Shown piece by piece: positions 1 to 12,114 of a stretch of 64,000 nt of DNA. How positions within the stretch are numbered: the stretch's first letter is position 1; the number at the start of each line of letters is the position of its first letter. The position numbers and the translations under genes were made by a program. Below the pieces are notes generated by a model. That model ran no database searches, was not told where the DNA came from, and saw only the letters and a list, made by a program, of their open reading frames with translations. This DNA comes from Adineta steineri (Eukaryota; Rotifera; Eurotatoria; Adinetida; Adinetidae): assembly GCA_905250115.1 (NCBI GenBank), contig CAJNOI010000048.1:415113-479112 (forward strand), read 5' to 3'.

Positions 1-399
1 GCTAATTTTCTTGCTCAAACTGAAGCATTAATGCGTGGTTTAACTGAAGAAGAAGTTCGATCAAGTAGTAGTGGAAGTGATGATTTACTTATTTATCATA
101 AAACATTTCGTGGTAATCGACCAACAAATTCAATTGTTTTACCACGTTTAACACCATTTACATTGGGTTTATTAATTGCAACATATGAACATAAAATATT
201 TATTCAAGGACAAATATGGAATATTAATTCCTATGATCAATTTGGTGTTGAACTTGGTAAAAAATTAGCACAAGTTATTTTACCTGAATTAGATGCAACT
301 CAACCGGTCACTGCTCATGATCCATCAACAAATGGTTTAATTAATTTTATCAATAAATACCGAAAATGGACACCAGGAACAACATTAGCCAAACAATAA
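1..399 (+). CDS. GPI: Glucose-6-phosphate isomerase, C-terminal part (5' cut by window edge)
   Basis: Interconverts glucose-6-phosphate and fructose-6-phosphate in cytosolic glycolysis and gluconeogenesis. The frame is open from base 1 and gives 132 residues before a TAA. It contains the second phosphoglucose isomerase signature ([16 protein letters not shown]), including the lysine that is an active-site residue in this family, and the preceding segment with YEHKIFIQG. The end ([13 protein letters not shown]) matches the usual C-terminus. About three quarters of the enzyme, including the glutamate/histidine part of the active site, lies upstream of the window. The visible part is one exon. 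The next gene, eIF3I, starts 425 bp downstream on the same strand. Confidence 0.96.
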   Translation, partial: ANFLAQTEALMRGLTEEEVRSSSSGSDDLLIYHKTFRGNRPTNSIVLPRLTPFTLGLLIATYEHKIFIQGQIWNINSYDQFGVELGKKLAQVILPELDATQPVTAHDPSTNGLINFINKYRKWTPGTTLAKQ

Positions 400-824
400 A
401 GACATCTATTTTATTTCGATTTTTTTAGATAGAGCAATAGGAACTTTTAGTACAGCCCAGTTATTGATTTTATTTTTTTCATTATTTTATTCTGTTCTGT
501 TTTAGAAATAGAAACAAAAAAAAGAACCCGGTCGATAAAAAAAAAGTATCTTGCGTAATTACGATAAAGTACACATATATATAAGCAGTAGTATTGCGAA
601 AAAAATTGTATGCTTGAAATTGACATGATTATTTGTGTTTGTCAAGGTTATTCAGTAGTAGTCTTTCACATTCTTTCTTTTTATCTCACTTACATCTCAA
701 CACTATTATTTTTAAATCAAAATTAGCGTATAGATATTTTCTTTCTTTAAATATAATTATATTTTCAACGAACGATATTATATTTTTAGATAAATAACAT
801 TCTTTATCTTCTATAATTATTAAA
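400..824. other. Intergenic, GPI to EIF3I
   Basis: AT-rich spacer holding the GPI 3' UTR and the EIF3I 5' region. No coding pattern on either strand. The antisense open frame that overlaps this region runs into the EIF3I exon and is not gene-like. Confidence 0.6.
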
Positions 825-2123
825 ATGGTAAAAGACAAGATTAATAAATATAATTTATTGTTATTTTTCTTCTTAGAAACCAATCCTTCTTCAAGCACAT
901 GAACGTTCTTTAACAAAAATTCGTTACAATCGTGAAGGTGATCTTCTATTTTCATCTGGTAAAGATAAAATTCCATCAGTATGGTATTCAATCAATGGCG
1001 AACGTTTGGGTTCTTATAATGGACATAATGGAACAGTATGGACATTAGATGTTAATTGGGATTCAACATCACTTGTAACAGCATCAGCTGATAGTACAGT
1101 TCGATTATGGGATGTTCAAACAGGACGTGAACGAAATGTTTATCAACTTGATACACCATGTCGTGTTTGTGCATTCAGTTATGATGGAAATAGAATTTTA
1201 TATACCAATGATGATGTTATGGGAAAACCTTGTGAAATGTACTTGACAGATATTAGAGCAAGTCGTACGTAGTATTTTTTGAATAAACAATTAGAATATT
1301 ATATCTATGATTGTTTCGTTTGCAGCCAATGAAGGTCCATCAGCTCGTATTAATATATCACAAAAAGGACTTCGAAAAGCAACAAGTGGTTTATGGGGTA
1401 CATTAGATGAATTTATTGTAACTGGTCATGATAATGGTGAACTTGTTCAATGGGATATTAAAGTATAAATATTTAATTTATATAAATTTATAAAAAAAAA
1501 CTAATTCATTATTTAGGCTATGGATGAAGTACGTAAAGAAAAACCACATTCAGCACAAATTATGGATTTACAAGCTAATAAAGATTTAACATTTTTAATT
1601 TCATCATCAAAAGATTGCACAGCTAAAGTAAAATTATTTGAGAAAAATTATTTAAAATAAACTTTCTTTTTTTCAGTTATTTGATATTGAAACATTAGAA
1701 CACGTAAAAACCTATACAACAGAACGACCTGTTAACTCTGCTGCTATTTCACCACTTAAAGATCATGTTATACTTGGTGGTGGTCAAGAAGCTATTGAAG
1801 TATTTTTGTTTTTATAATATTATTTACGTAAAAAACAATTTTGAATTTCTTCCTTAGGTAACACAAACTTCTGTTCAAACAGGTAAATTTGAAGCCCGGT
1901 TTTTCCATTTAATATTTGAAGAAGAATTTGCCCGAGTAAAAGGTCATTTTGGACCTATCAATACAATTGCAATTCATCCCGATGGAAAAAGGTTTGTTTA
2001 ATTTCGAAAACAATTCTCTTTATACATTTATTCAATTTTAGTTATGCCAGTGGAGGTGAAGATGGTCTTGTACGGATACATTATTTCGACAATGATTATC
2101 TTGATTATGATATTGCTTATTAA
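825..2123 (+). CDS. EIF3I: Eukaryotic translation initiation factor 3 subunit I (WD40)
   Basis: WD40 beta-propeller subunit of eIF3, acting in cytosolic translation initiation. Exons: 825-827, 877-1264, 1326-1462, 1517-1627, 1677-1799, 1858-1991, 2042-2123. They sum to 978 bp, 325 residues plus stop, the length of the human protein. The first coding exon is just the ATG, followed at once by a GT donor. Exon 2 begins [18 protein letters not shown], the conserved start. WD repeats include [22 protein letters not shown]. The second half carries the family-typical stretches [37 protein letters not shown] and GHFGPIN, ending [20 protein letters not shown]. All junctions use GT-AG and introns are 49-61 bp. 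An AATAAA lies about 50 bp after the stop. Confidence 0.97.
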
Positions 2124-3384
2124 ACCGAATTTTTTTGTTTGTTGTTGTTATGAAACAGTATAAACACAAAAAAAGAATAAATATATCAAAGCATGATCAT
2201 CGTTAAATTTCTTTTTTTCTTTATCAAATGTTGTGCGATAATATTCTACCATATGCAAATAATATCAATACTAACGAAATGTTATAATTGATAGAATTGG
2301 AAGTTTATAGAAAAGAAGACAATGAGTCTTGATGAATCTTTAAAATTCACACAGCCAAGATAATAAAATATAATGATAAGATGCATATTCTTGTCTATAT
2401 TAGTTTAATTAAACTATAAATACAGCGTGAGATACACTCTATGAGTTCATAAGAGATCGTATGGATATTTTGGTTAAGTAAAATCGATTTTTTAGGCCAA
2501 AACAATGAGTTCATTTGCAGATGTTACTATAGATTTGGTTTATGTTTGGCTGATTATCTGAATAGAATGATGTGAGAAAAAAAGTACAAGAAATCAGTGA
2601 GGGAGTGGAGTGGCTGCTGTGGTGAAAAAGCTGTTTCTGAAGTAGTATACTGTCTTTTCCAACGCTTTTTGTCGAGAAAAGAAAATAATCGCCAGGGGGT
2701 GGCAGTCGCCGGATCGCCAACTGCTGTGTTCGCCATTACAAGAAACAATATCATATTAGCTGAGAATAACCAATGATCAGCTAAAATCTTGATTGTCCTA
2801 TTTGTTCATGTACATAAATGTATCAGACAATATTGGTTGTTTCTCCATTGTTTGTATTAAAAACTAAGAAACTATTTGTCTGCTATTGACATCAATTGTT
2901 GTTGTATACAATTGTATTCTGGAATCTATGGATGTTTTGTTGTAGTCAGATAACCGATAAAGGTCAACGTATGGTCTTGACGTTCTTAACAGCACAACGT
3001 CTTATAAATATAGTTCTTGTTTATTATTTACACTGGGATCATGTTGAACATTTAGTGTTATCCTTTTACCTGTATATGCGACAGATTTTATAATTAGAAA
3101 TATACGGCTATAAATTCGATCTAGTTCTTTATCTATGAAAAATTTGTTTGGATTTTCTTGTTATTAAAGTCAACACAAAAAACAATTCAAATCAATTGAA
3201 AATAGTTCTTACATTCTATTTTAGATATTTTTGTATTTATTAACCAATGTGTGTTAATTTCAATTGATTAATCTTCTAGCGAATGTCTTTAAATACATGT
3301 ATTTTAAAATCAGCTATCGAAACAAAAGTATAATTTGTCTTCTATTCTGTATTAATACTTATTTTTCTTTAGAAAAAAAAATCA
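2124..3384. other. Intergenic, EIF3I to JADE-like gene
   Basis: About 1.26 kb of AT-rich DNA. A short, less AT-rich patch lies near 2690-2745. Small open frames on both strands (for example 2511-2754 minus and 2896-3093 plus) show no family resemblance or bdelloid-like codon pattern. A T-rich acceptor-like AG at 3371-3372 lies 12 bp before the next ATG and could be a 5' UTR intron end or a trans-splice site. Confidence 0.5.
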
Positions 3385-6300
3385 ATGCCAATGACAGACG
3401 CAAGTAATCAACAAACCGATTCACCATCATCATCACCACATGATAGTAGTAGTGGTAATAGTATAGATATTCAAGCAATAGCAGCCTCGAATCGTCGATC
3501 TCAACGACAACGAAAAGTAAAATTGATAAAGCATTTTTGTTTTCTCATATATGTAAATACTTTGCTATAACAGAATGTCCAACCAAATATGCGAAGTAGC
3601 TCATTAACAACAACAATTCTAAATGAAAATGGTCATGCCAACGACTATTTATTAGAAACAACCAAAGAGAATGATAATCATCAGAAAGAAAAACGTTCTT
3701 TACCTGTTATTATAGATAAACTTGTTTTTAAAACATCAAAATTAAATCCAAATTTACCTTATTGGACAGTTACTGATCGACAAAGTGAATGGTATAAACT
3801 TACGACACCCGTTAATCAATCAACAAGCAATTGTAATAATAACAATAATACATATCAATCATCATTAACAGCATCTTATCGATTATTACCAACTATATTC
3901 GAAAGAAAAAAATCTAATTCTAATCTAAACGATCAAACTGATGAGCTAACGTATGTGTCAGTTAATTCTCTTCTAATTTTTAGTAATTCTTTCCATTTGT
4001 CATATCAATTTAGTTAATATATACTGAGTCCATTCTCTTTTGGTAGTAGAATATGTGTCGATAGTTGATTACTGTACTCCGAGAACTCGTTTAGTAGATA
4101 TTTTAATTATTCAAATATTTAACACTTTTCTTTCAAAATAATCTGGATGATGTCGAGCATTTTTTTTCTGCTTTTAATCTTAGTACAACCAACTATTGTT
4201 ACATCATATACTATAAAATCATGTTAAATACAGAACTACGATGATGTAAGAGTTAAATCATTTCTATCAAACTCCACTCTTATATATTGATATATTTTTC
4301 ACACGAAGAATAAAAAATAAATTATTAATTTCTATATGTGTTATATTCAATCGAACCATGACTTTTGTATTTCATTCTTAGGAACCCTCCCCTAAAACAC
4401 AGTATGATTTATTAGTAATAGAATGGAAATTATACTTTAATATCGATGTATTTCGAATACAATAATCTGTCACAAGTGTTTGTATTCATCGAAAATATTA
4501 ATTATAACACTTATTATAGAATCTATTTCGAATTATATTCAATAGTATCACACAGAGCACTACAGGGACATACTTATTCTTCTCTATTGAAGTTGATTAA
4601 CTATGTTGAAATAATCTAACACTTTTGTTTTTACGTATTTCAATTTTTTTTTCGAAATTAATTTCTAGTAATACAACTCAATTGATAATGAAAGTAGTCA
4701 TGCATGAACTTGATTATGATATGGATGATAATGATCTTGAATTTTTAAATGATCTAAATCAATATATGAATATTGAACGTATGATTTTTCTTGTCTCATT
4801 TATATAGCATTTTTCTCCAAATTTTAATTAGAACGACGTCAAATGACTGAAGAAGAATTTGAAAATGCAATAATTATATTAGAATATTATACAGCTGAAA
4901 AAATTCGTTTATATCTTAAACAACAATTATGTGAAGATGAAGATATTGTATGTGATATATGTTTGTTACCAGATGCTGATGATGAGAATGAAATGGTTTT
5001 TTGTGAACGATGTAATGCATGTGTACATCAAAATTGTTATGGAATATCAGTTATACCTAATGGAACATGGCTTTGTAAATCATGTTCAATTTTAAGACGA
5101 CCTGCTTGTTTACTTTGTCCAAAGTAAAAATATTATTATTTTATTATGGTTTAAACATGTTTTGTTTCTTAAAGATTGGGTGGTCCAATGAAATGTACAC
5201 CAAGCGGAACTATTTGGTGTCATTTAACATGTGCTCTTTGGTTACCTGAATTAAAATTTGGTGATTATGTTAAAATGGTACGATAAAAACTTGCTAGAAA
5301 AAAATTTTTATATTCAAAATTTTTCTTTTAGGAACCAATATTAAATTTAGATAAAATTCCACATGCACGATGGACACTTCGTTGTATTGTTTGTTCAACA
5401 TCAGAAGGAGCTTGTGTACAATGTGCACATAAAAATTGTCGTACACCATTTCATGTAGGTTTCATAAAAGAACGAGAATCTTTAGAGAGAAATGCTTTCA
5501 ACTAATATATAAAAAATTAACTTTCTTCAATTATTCGAGTCATTCTTCTTATCTTAAAAGAAATTTAATATGACAGTGATAGTTTATGGAATTTTTTATC
5601 AAATAAAATAGAAATGCTTTGTTATGTTGTTTTAAAAACGACATTATTTGAGAATAATTACTCTTATAAGTGCTTTTTGAAGTTTATTCTTAAAAACTTA
5701 CACTTCATCATACCAGGCATGATATTTCAAAATAAACGTCAGTCATCAGTAATGTTCAATTAATAATGAAGTTATGCGTAAAACTATTCAACTCATCATT
5801 AGTATGGAGTAGAAAAAAAATTATTTATTTTTCACTTCATATAATAATAATATAAAAATATAGAGTTTTGCATTCGTTAGGTTACTTGTGGCCTTTCAGC
5901 TGGATATTTTCTTGATGTTCAACAAAGTTCATCAGAGGGAACAGCTGGTTTACGTTCACAATTTAATGCCTATTGTCTTAAACATTCCGAAGAAGCTCGA
6001 CAACGTTCTGAACCAGAATCATCATTAAATTTAAATACAGATGATGATTCATCATGTTTACCTTCAAATATTCCTTTAACAGTTTATCATCGACAAAAAC
6101 TTAAACTAGATGAATGGACACCAAAATCTTATGAAAATTTTCATACGTTTATTCTCTCATCACATTTAAATGATGACTGTCCACAAGATTATGATGAATC
6201 TATATCAAATAAAATTTATAATTATTGGAAAGAAAAACGAATTATAAATAAAAATTTTCCATTAATTAAACGTATTGATTTTGTTCTTGATCAACGTGAA

Positions 6301-6914
6301 AATGCTGAATTACTTCTTGCACAAATAAATAATTATCTTAAAATAAGAAATAAAATCCGACAGGTAAACAATTTCTTTTTAATTAATGATGTATAGTACA
6401 AAGTTCTTTTTTTTAGCTTCAAAATTATTGTAAATCTACATTATATACTCCATCGTCTTCATCTCTTCTTAATCAACGTCTTGAAAATTTAAAATTATCA
6501 TTTTCTATTAAAACACAACGTCATAATAAATCTTCTTATTATAAATTAATTGAAGATTCCAAACGTTGTATTGTTGCTTTAGAAACAACATATCGTGATG
6601 CGCTGGAATTAAATACAACATATCTTGTAGGAAAAACATTAGAAGGCGAAACAATGTTATTACCAAAACAACTTATAGAACAAGCTAATGTTATTACAAT
6701 AAATGATGATCATAGTATTAAAGAAGAAGCAGAAGAAGAAGAAGAAGAAGAGGGTGATGATGAAGACGACACTGAAGAACTAGATAAGATTCATTTGGAT
6801 ATAGCCAATGAAAATAAACATGATGAGAAACAAACATCAGTAAAAGATATTATAAAAACACCTTATATATCTCAAGGAAATGTTGTTCGATGTGTTACAG
6901 GATCTTTCGATTAA
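3385..6914 (+). CDS. JADE: JADE-family PHD finger protein
   Basis: JADE proteins are nuclear scaffolds of HBO1 (KAT7) histone acetyltransferase complexes and read histone H3 tails. Exons: 3385-3516, 3574-3950, 4669-4778, 4832-5123, 5175-5277, 5332-5454, 5881-6363, 6417-6914, giving 705 residues. The N-terminal EPL-like part has LPYWTVTDRQSEWYKL, then the acidic DYDMDDNDLEFLNDLN segment. The first PHD starts near residue 247 (VCDICLLPDADDENEMVFCERC, then CVHQNCYGI). It is followed by a zinc knuckle (CLLCPKLGGPMK) and an extended PHD ending in CRTPFHVTCGLSAGYF. That PHD, knuckle, extended-PHD order is diagnostic of the JADE/BRPF group. The C-terminus is Glu/Asp-rich. Introns 3951-4668 and 5455-5880 are long for this locus. 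The true first exon could lie upstream, so the start is less certain than the rest. Confidence 0.9.
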
Positions 6915-7592
6915 AAAATCTTCTATTTTTTGTTTTTTTTTGTAGAAAAAAAAGTTCTTTCAATTTTCTGTCTTTTTTTTGTGTTATCATTATTATTGTT
7001 GATGTACTATAAATAAGAGAAAAAAAAGAGTAGGTGTTATTTTGATTTTTCTATTCATTCATATAAATTTTGCCGGAAGAAGAAAAGACGTCAATGGTAA
7101 CGTCAGCTTACTTCTCATTTTATCTCATATTTCCATTATTTTTTTTTTCTGTCTCGCTTTTCCTTTGCTCACAATTCCTCTTCTCATACTCATATATTAT
7201 ATAGTATAGAGAGAAAAAAAAACTATATATGTTAAGACAAAAAGATCGGTAGGCAAAGTATTGCCATTGAGTTTTTTGATGCTGTGCAGCTTGAATAGTG
7301 TTCGAAGAAATATGAAAGCGGAAAAAGAGAGAAGAGGAAAAGAGAGCGACAGAAGGGGAAGAAAAAAGACGACAACCGAGCGGAATGAGCTGCAATAAAA
7401 AGAGAGCTTACTCGCTGTTTTTTCTTCCTCATTCGTTCTTATTGCATCGACAAGGAAGGGAGTGCCGCCATCATTTTCACGCATTGTCACTACATTACGT
7501 CTTATATTTTTACATTTATTAATGATCTTGCTTGATAGTTCTTTTTTTTTCTCCAGTAACTATATAGTTTAACACGTTCTAGATATTAATTA
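6915..7592. other. Intergenic, JADE-like to calsyntenin
   Basis: T-rich 3' flank, then a purine-rich patch at about 7300-7390. Overlapping minus-strand open frames at 7120-7490 are low-complexity Ser/Phe translations of this composition and are not supported as genes. Confidence 0.5.
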
Positions 7593-10500
7593 ATGACAAT
7601 GTTATGGTCGATTTTTCAAGTGATCATAGCTGGAGCTGGTATGAATAAAATATATTAAATTCTTTAAAAAAAAATTCTTGTTTTAGTATTGGCCAACACA
7701 AAGGCAACGTCAGTAGAAACGAACACGGCAAGGACAAAACCGAATTGGTTTGATCCTGTTCTTTCATCGAATGCATATGTTGGTCATATGAAAGAAAATG
7801 AACGTATTGTTCACCTTGAACCTCATCTGTACGCATCGGATGCTGATCCATCAATGTCTCCTACGGGTTTGTTAATATGCAAACAATGATTTTTTTTTTT
7901 TTTTAAAGAAAGAAGTTTCTTTTTTCTTAGGCAAAATTTGTGGCTATGAATTATCGTTACATAAGCATGATGATACAGTTAGTGAAGTACCACAAAATAT
8001 TCCATTTATAGTTGAATTCAATAATGAACAAGCTATTATCAAACTTAAATCTAGTATCGATAAAGTCGATTGTGAAATAAAACAAAATTATCGTTTATTT
8101 ATACGTGCATATGATTGTGGTAATGATAATCAACGTCGTTATTCGGAAAGGTAAAAATTATTATCCAATAAAATACGCTAATTTTTTGAAAATTTAGATC
8201 ATCATTAATTATTACAATTGATGACATTAATGAATTTGCACCAGTTTTTACACATAAAAATTATATATTTAAATTACATCAAGATCAAATTTGTTCATCA
8301 TGTCGTGTATGTAGAAATAAGATTAAACGGAAATCCTTTTAAATATTTTTTTGTTTTTTTAAAGGTTGAAGCAACAGATGATGACTGTGCAAATACCAAT
8401 CATCGTGTATGTGATTATCAAATAAGAACACCTAATGTTCCATTTAGTATCGATTCAAATGGTTCAATATCAATTACAAAACCATTAATGAATGATAATT
8501 ATGAATTTGATGTTGTTGCAATTGATTGCTATCCATTATTATCAGATGTTAATACAAAATTAGTTAGTGAACCAACTAAAGTTACAATCAAAGTTGTTAA
8601 ATCATGTAAACCATCAATAACAGGTATGAAAAAATTTGTTTTGGTTTTCTTATTACGGAAAAAGATAAATCTGATTTTATTGATGTTTTTTCAAATTAAT
8701 ATTTTTAAGAGAAAAAAAATAATAGACTCGAGGAATTACCTTAAGAAATTCTATACTTATTTATATCTAAACGAAGTCTAGGTAAGATAAAAATTTGTAA
8801 TAGAATTTTAAATTAATCCAGAAATCTTTAAACGATATATTATTTATAATATTATCACAACCATAAGGCATATGGTTATTCAATTATTAAAATCGATTGT
8901 GAATATTTGAGTAATATGATAACCAGATATCGACATAACTATCTTTAACCTTCTGAGTTACTATTCATGTTATCTATAAATAGAAATCTTATATAAAGAA
9001 ATTCTTTAAAATGAATCATAATTTTTTTCAATAATAATAAACTTTTAAATTATAGAGAATTTAAAAAGAAAATAGTTTATTGTTTTCCTATATATATTAT
9101 AATTATAAGTCTGAAAAGAATATTCAAGCTTTTAGAAATGTTGTTTTTTATTCCATTTGAAAAGATATTTACACATATTCTAGGAAAAAACATTTTAGAT
9201 GTTCTTCATGGGTAACAATATTCAGGAAATCTTTTTTCTGAGTTTCCGCAGCACGCAACATTTTCTACGTGTATACTGAATAAATATCTACTTAAGAATA
9301 ATTAACATCTATTCAGTAGCATATTTTGAGAGCATTTTTTAAAATACGGCAATTGCATGTCCGTATATATATATATGTCGAAATTTTTTATAATCTACTT
9401 ATTAATAATTACAAAAAAGAAGCAGTTAGAATTTTCTTTTTTTATTAAGATAATAATCCAACAAAATTAACAATTCTTTCTGATCATACACATATATTCG
9501 ATACTGTACATGTTGATACATGTGATGAAACGTGTGCTGTTGAAGAGATTGCTGGTATAGTTACATTCGATACTAATGGAATCGATAGTGGTTGTAATCT
9601 TGAACAATGTTGTATGTATTTTGTAACAGAAAAAAAAGAAGAGATTTTGATTATGATTGTTTTTTTTCTCGTATTCTTAAAGCATCAGTTAATCGTGAAT
9701 ATGTTTTAATACCAAAAGATGTTGATTATAATCAAGCACCTAAAACACGTTCTATGTCATTTGATGGTTTTAATCAAGCTTCAATTATTCCTAAAGCAGA
9801 TTTTTCTGGTCAATTAAATAATAATTTTACTATTCGTATGTGGATGAAACATTCAAATGAAGAAAATAGTGACAAAGAACATATATTTTGTAAAAGTGAT
9901 GAAAAATGTAAGCGAAATATTGTTATTTATTCTTTTTATTTTTATAAAAAAAATGAAATTTTTTATTTTTTCTAGTGAAAAATCGTCATCATACAGCTTT
10001 ATTAATTCAAGATGGTCAGTTAAAATTATTAATACGTAAAGGTCCATTATCATCGAATGATAAAAATGTCTATACATCCGAATGGGTATGGAATTTAGCA
10101 CAAATAAATGACAATCAATGGCATTCATATAAATTATTTGTCAACTATCCAAATAAAGTATAATATTTTCTAAATTAAAATGAATCTTTCTATCTTTTGT
10201 TTTTAATTCTAAGATTGATTTATATATCGATGATCAATTATTTATCGCAACAAATGATAATTTTCATACGGTTGAAGATTTTGCATTACCAACTATCGAC
10301 GGAACTGAAGGAACAGTTTTTGCAGTGGGTGCTTGTTGGCATGGTAAGTTTTCATAACATAATATAAAAGTTATGTATACTAATGATATTCGAGAATAAA
10401 TAAGTGTATATCATGAAAGATAAATCTTTTTTTTTGACATTTTTATTAAATTACAAATGATTGAGTTGTTCTAAAAGTGCTAATGATTTAGATGATTATT

Positions 10501-11871
10501 ATATTTTTTCTTTGTATGTCTAGGTCGTGCATCTCATATGGTTCAATATTTTCAAGGAGATTTATCAGGTCTTATAATCGAACAAAAAGAAGAATTGTCA
10601 CGTTCAATTTCTTGTATACAAGATTGTCAACAATATCTTGACATGCCTGATGTTCAGACAGATTCTGGCATTGTAAGTTAATTAAAAATTTTTTGACAAT
10701 AAACACAAAAACAGAATAATATTTATTCTTTGCAGGAATTTAGTAGTAATTCAAATCGAACTATTTGGAATTTACGTACAGATTCAAGTGAATCATTTGA
10801 ACAATTATTAAAACATATTGTTTATCGTAATACATTTGATCCAATTGGTCCATCGGGTCAACGTACAGTATCAATACAAACAATAATAAAATGTTTAGGT
10901 GAAAATTATACATATAATTTACCAACATTTTCCCGGCGTTTAGCAATTGATGAAATAATTCATCCAACAAATATTGAACTTAAAGGTGATACAAATTTTT
11001 ATGTACCTGAAAGTGTACTTGATCAAGGAATATATTTATTTCGAAATTTATCAATACTTACTGATGCTATTAAAAAAGATCAAGTTGATATAAGTGATTG
11101 CAGTATAAATACAACACCTGATTTATCAAATGATGAACAATTTATTTTACCGGATGAAAATCTTGAATTAAATAATATTCGAAAAGATCATACTCAAACT
11201 GGTTTAGTACTTTCAGGTATATATTTAGTTGAATGGTTCTATACTAAAGAAAGAAAAGGTTCGAATCTTAATATCGGCAACATTGCATTTGATCAGGAAT
11301 CTTTAAATAGATATATATGACTGATTGATAAAACTCGTTGTCGAATAAAAAATTCATTCTTGGGCTTACACTTCTGGTTTCCTATTGTATTGAAATAAAG
11401 AAGAGGAATACCGAGAATACAAAAAAAATTTATTAATTTTCTTTTTCTATAGGTTCTAGCTCAATTGATACTTATCGATTTATTCTACAACAAATTGCAT
11501 ATGTATCAAAATCACCTGTAAAATATATTGATCGAACATTTTCACTTGTCTGTATCGGTGTACATGAACAAGTATCAACAAATGAAATTCGCGTTCGAGT
11601 AAGATTTATTCTAATTTTTTTTGAATGAATATTTTTCTTTTTTGCTTAGGTTCATGTTGAAAAACAAATTGCACCACCTGCTCCTGTTGCAGCAGTATCA
11701 TCAAATAAACTCTATGTTGACAACATTCAAATTGAAGATAGTTTATTAGATATGGAATCAAGCTCACGTTTAACAAGTAATACATCAAGTAAAAAATTTA
11801 ACAATAATAATTCTTTAATTAAAGTAGGCATTTCGGGTTCGGGTTCGGGTTCGAGTTCGAGTTCGGGGTAG
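7593..11871 (+). CDS. CLSTN: Calsyntenin, ectodomain only; reading frame ends inside an inserted element
   Basis: Calsyntenins are type I neuronal membrane proteins with two cadherin repeats, an LG-like domain, one membrane helix and a kinesin-binding tail. Thirteen exons: 7593-7638, 7687-7866, 7931-8150, 8198-8306, 8365-8623, 9450-9611, 9683-9907, 9976-10157, 10214-10343, 10524-10672, 10736-11216, 11453-11598, 11650-11871, giving 836 residues. A signal peptide (MTMLWSIFQVIIAGA) spans the first junction. Cadherin 1 ends at DDINEFAPVF and cadherin 2 has VPFSIDSNGSISI. The LG-like part has FTIRMWMKHS and NRHHTALLIQDGQLKLLIRK, characteristic of this family. The last codons, a Gly/Ser run and the TAG come from the mobile element at 11825-12106. 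No transmembrane or cytoplasmic exon is recognisable before or after the 13061 gap. It could be a secreted product or a decaying copy. Intron 8624-9449 is unusually long. Confidence 0.92.
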
Positions 11872-12106
11872 TTTGGACCGAACTCTAACAATTTAAGCAT
11901 CGAAATAATTTTTCTGATATATGTGGAGACATATTAATAGAAACTATGAAACGTCAACGGGACCCGAACTGTTCGGGTTCGGTTGATGTTTCATAATTTC
12001 CTTTATTATGCTTCAACACATGTCAGAAAAATCATTTCGAGCTTAAATTGTTAGAGTTCGGCCCAAACTACCCCGAACCCAAACGTTCGGGTTCGCTACA
12101 TGCCTA
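11825..12106. mobile_element. hAT-like palindromic MITE with 8-bp target duplication
   Basis: A 282-bp near-perfect palindrome. It starts TAGGCAT and ends ATGCCTA, and is flanked by identical 8-bp copies AATTAAAG at 11817-11824 and 12107-12114. The arms carry GGTTCG repeats, then GGGGTAGTTTGG on the left and CCAAACTACCCC on the right, and fold back around a GAACTGTTCGGGTTC centre near 11970. An 8-bp duplication with TAG-type ends fits the hAT superfamily. There is no coding capacity, so it is a non-autonomous element. It lies in the last calsyntenin exon and supplies that gene's stop codon. Confidence 0.88.
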
Positions 12107-12114
12107 AATTAAAG

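Noticed and set aside
7120-7490. Overlapping minus-strand open frames upstream of calsyntenin
   Set aside because: Low-complexity Ser/Phe/Leu translations of a purine-rich tract; no splice or family support.
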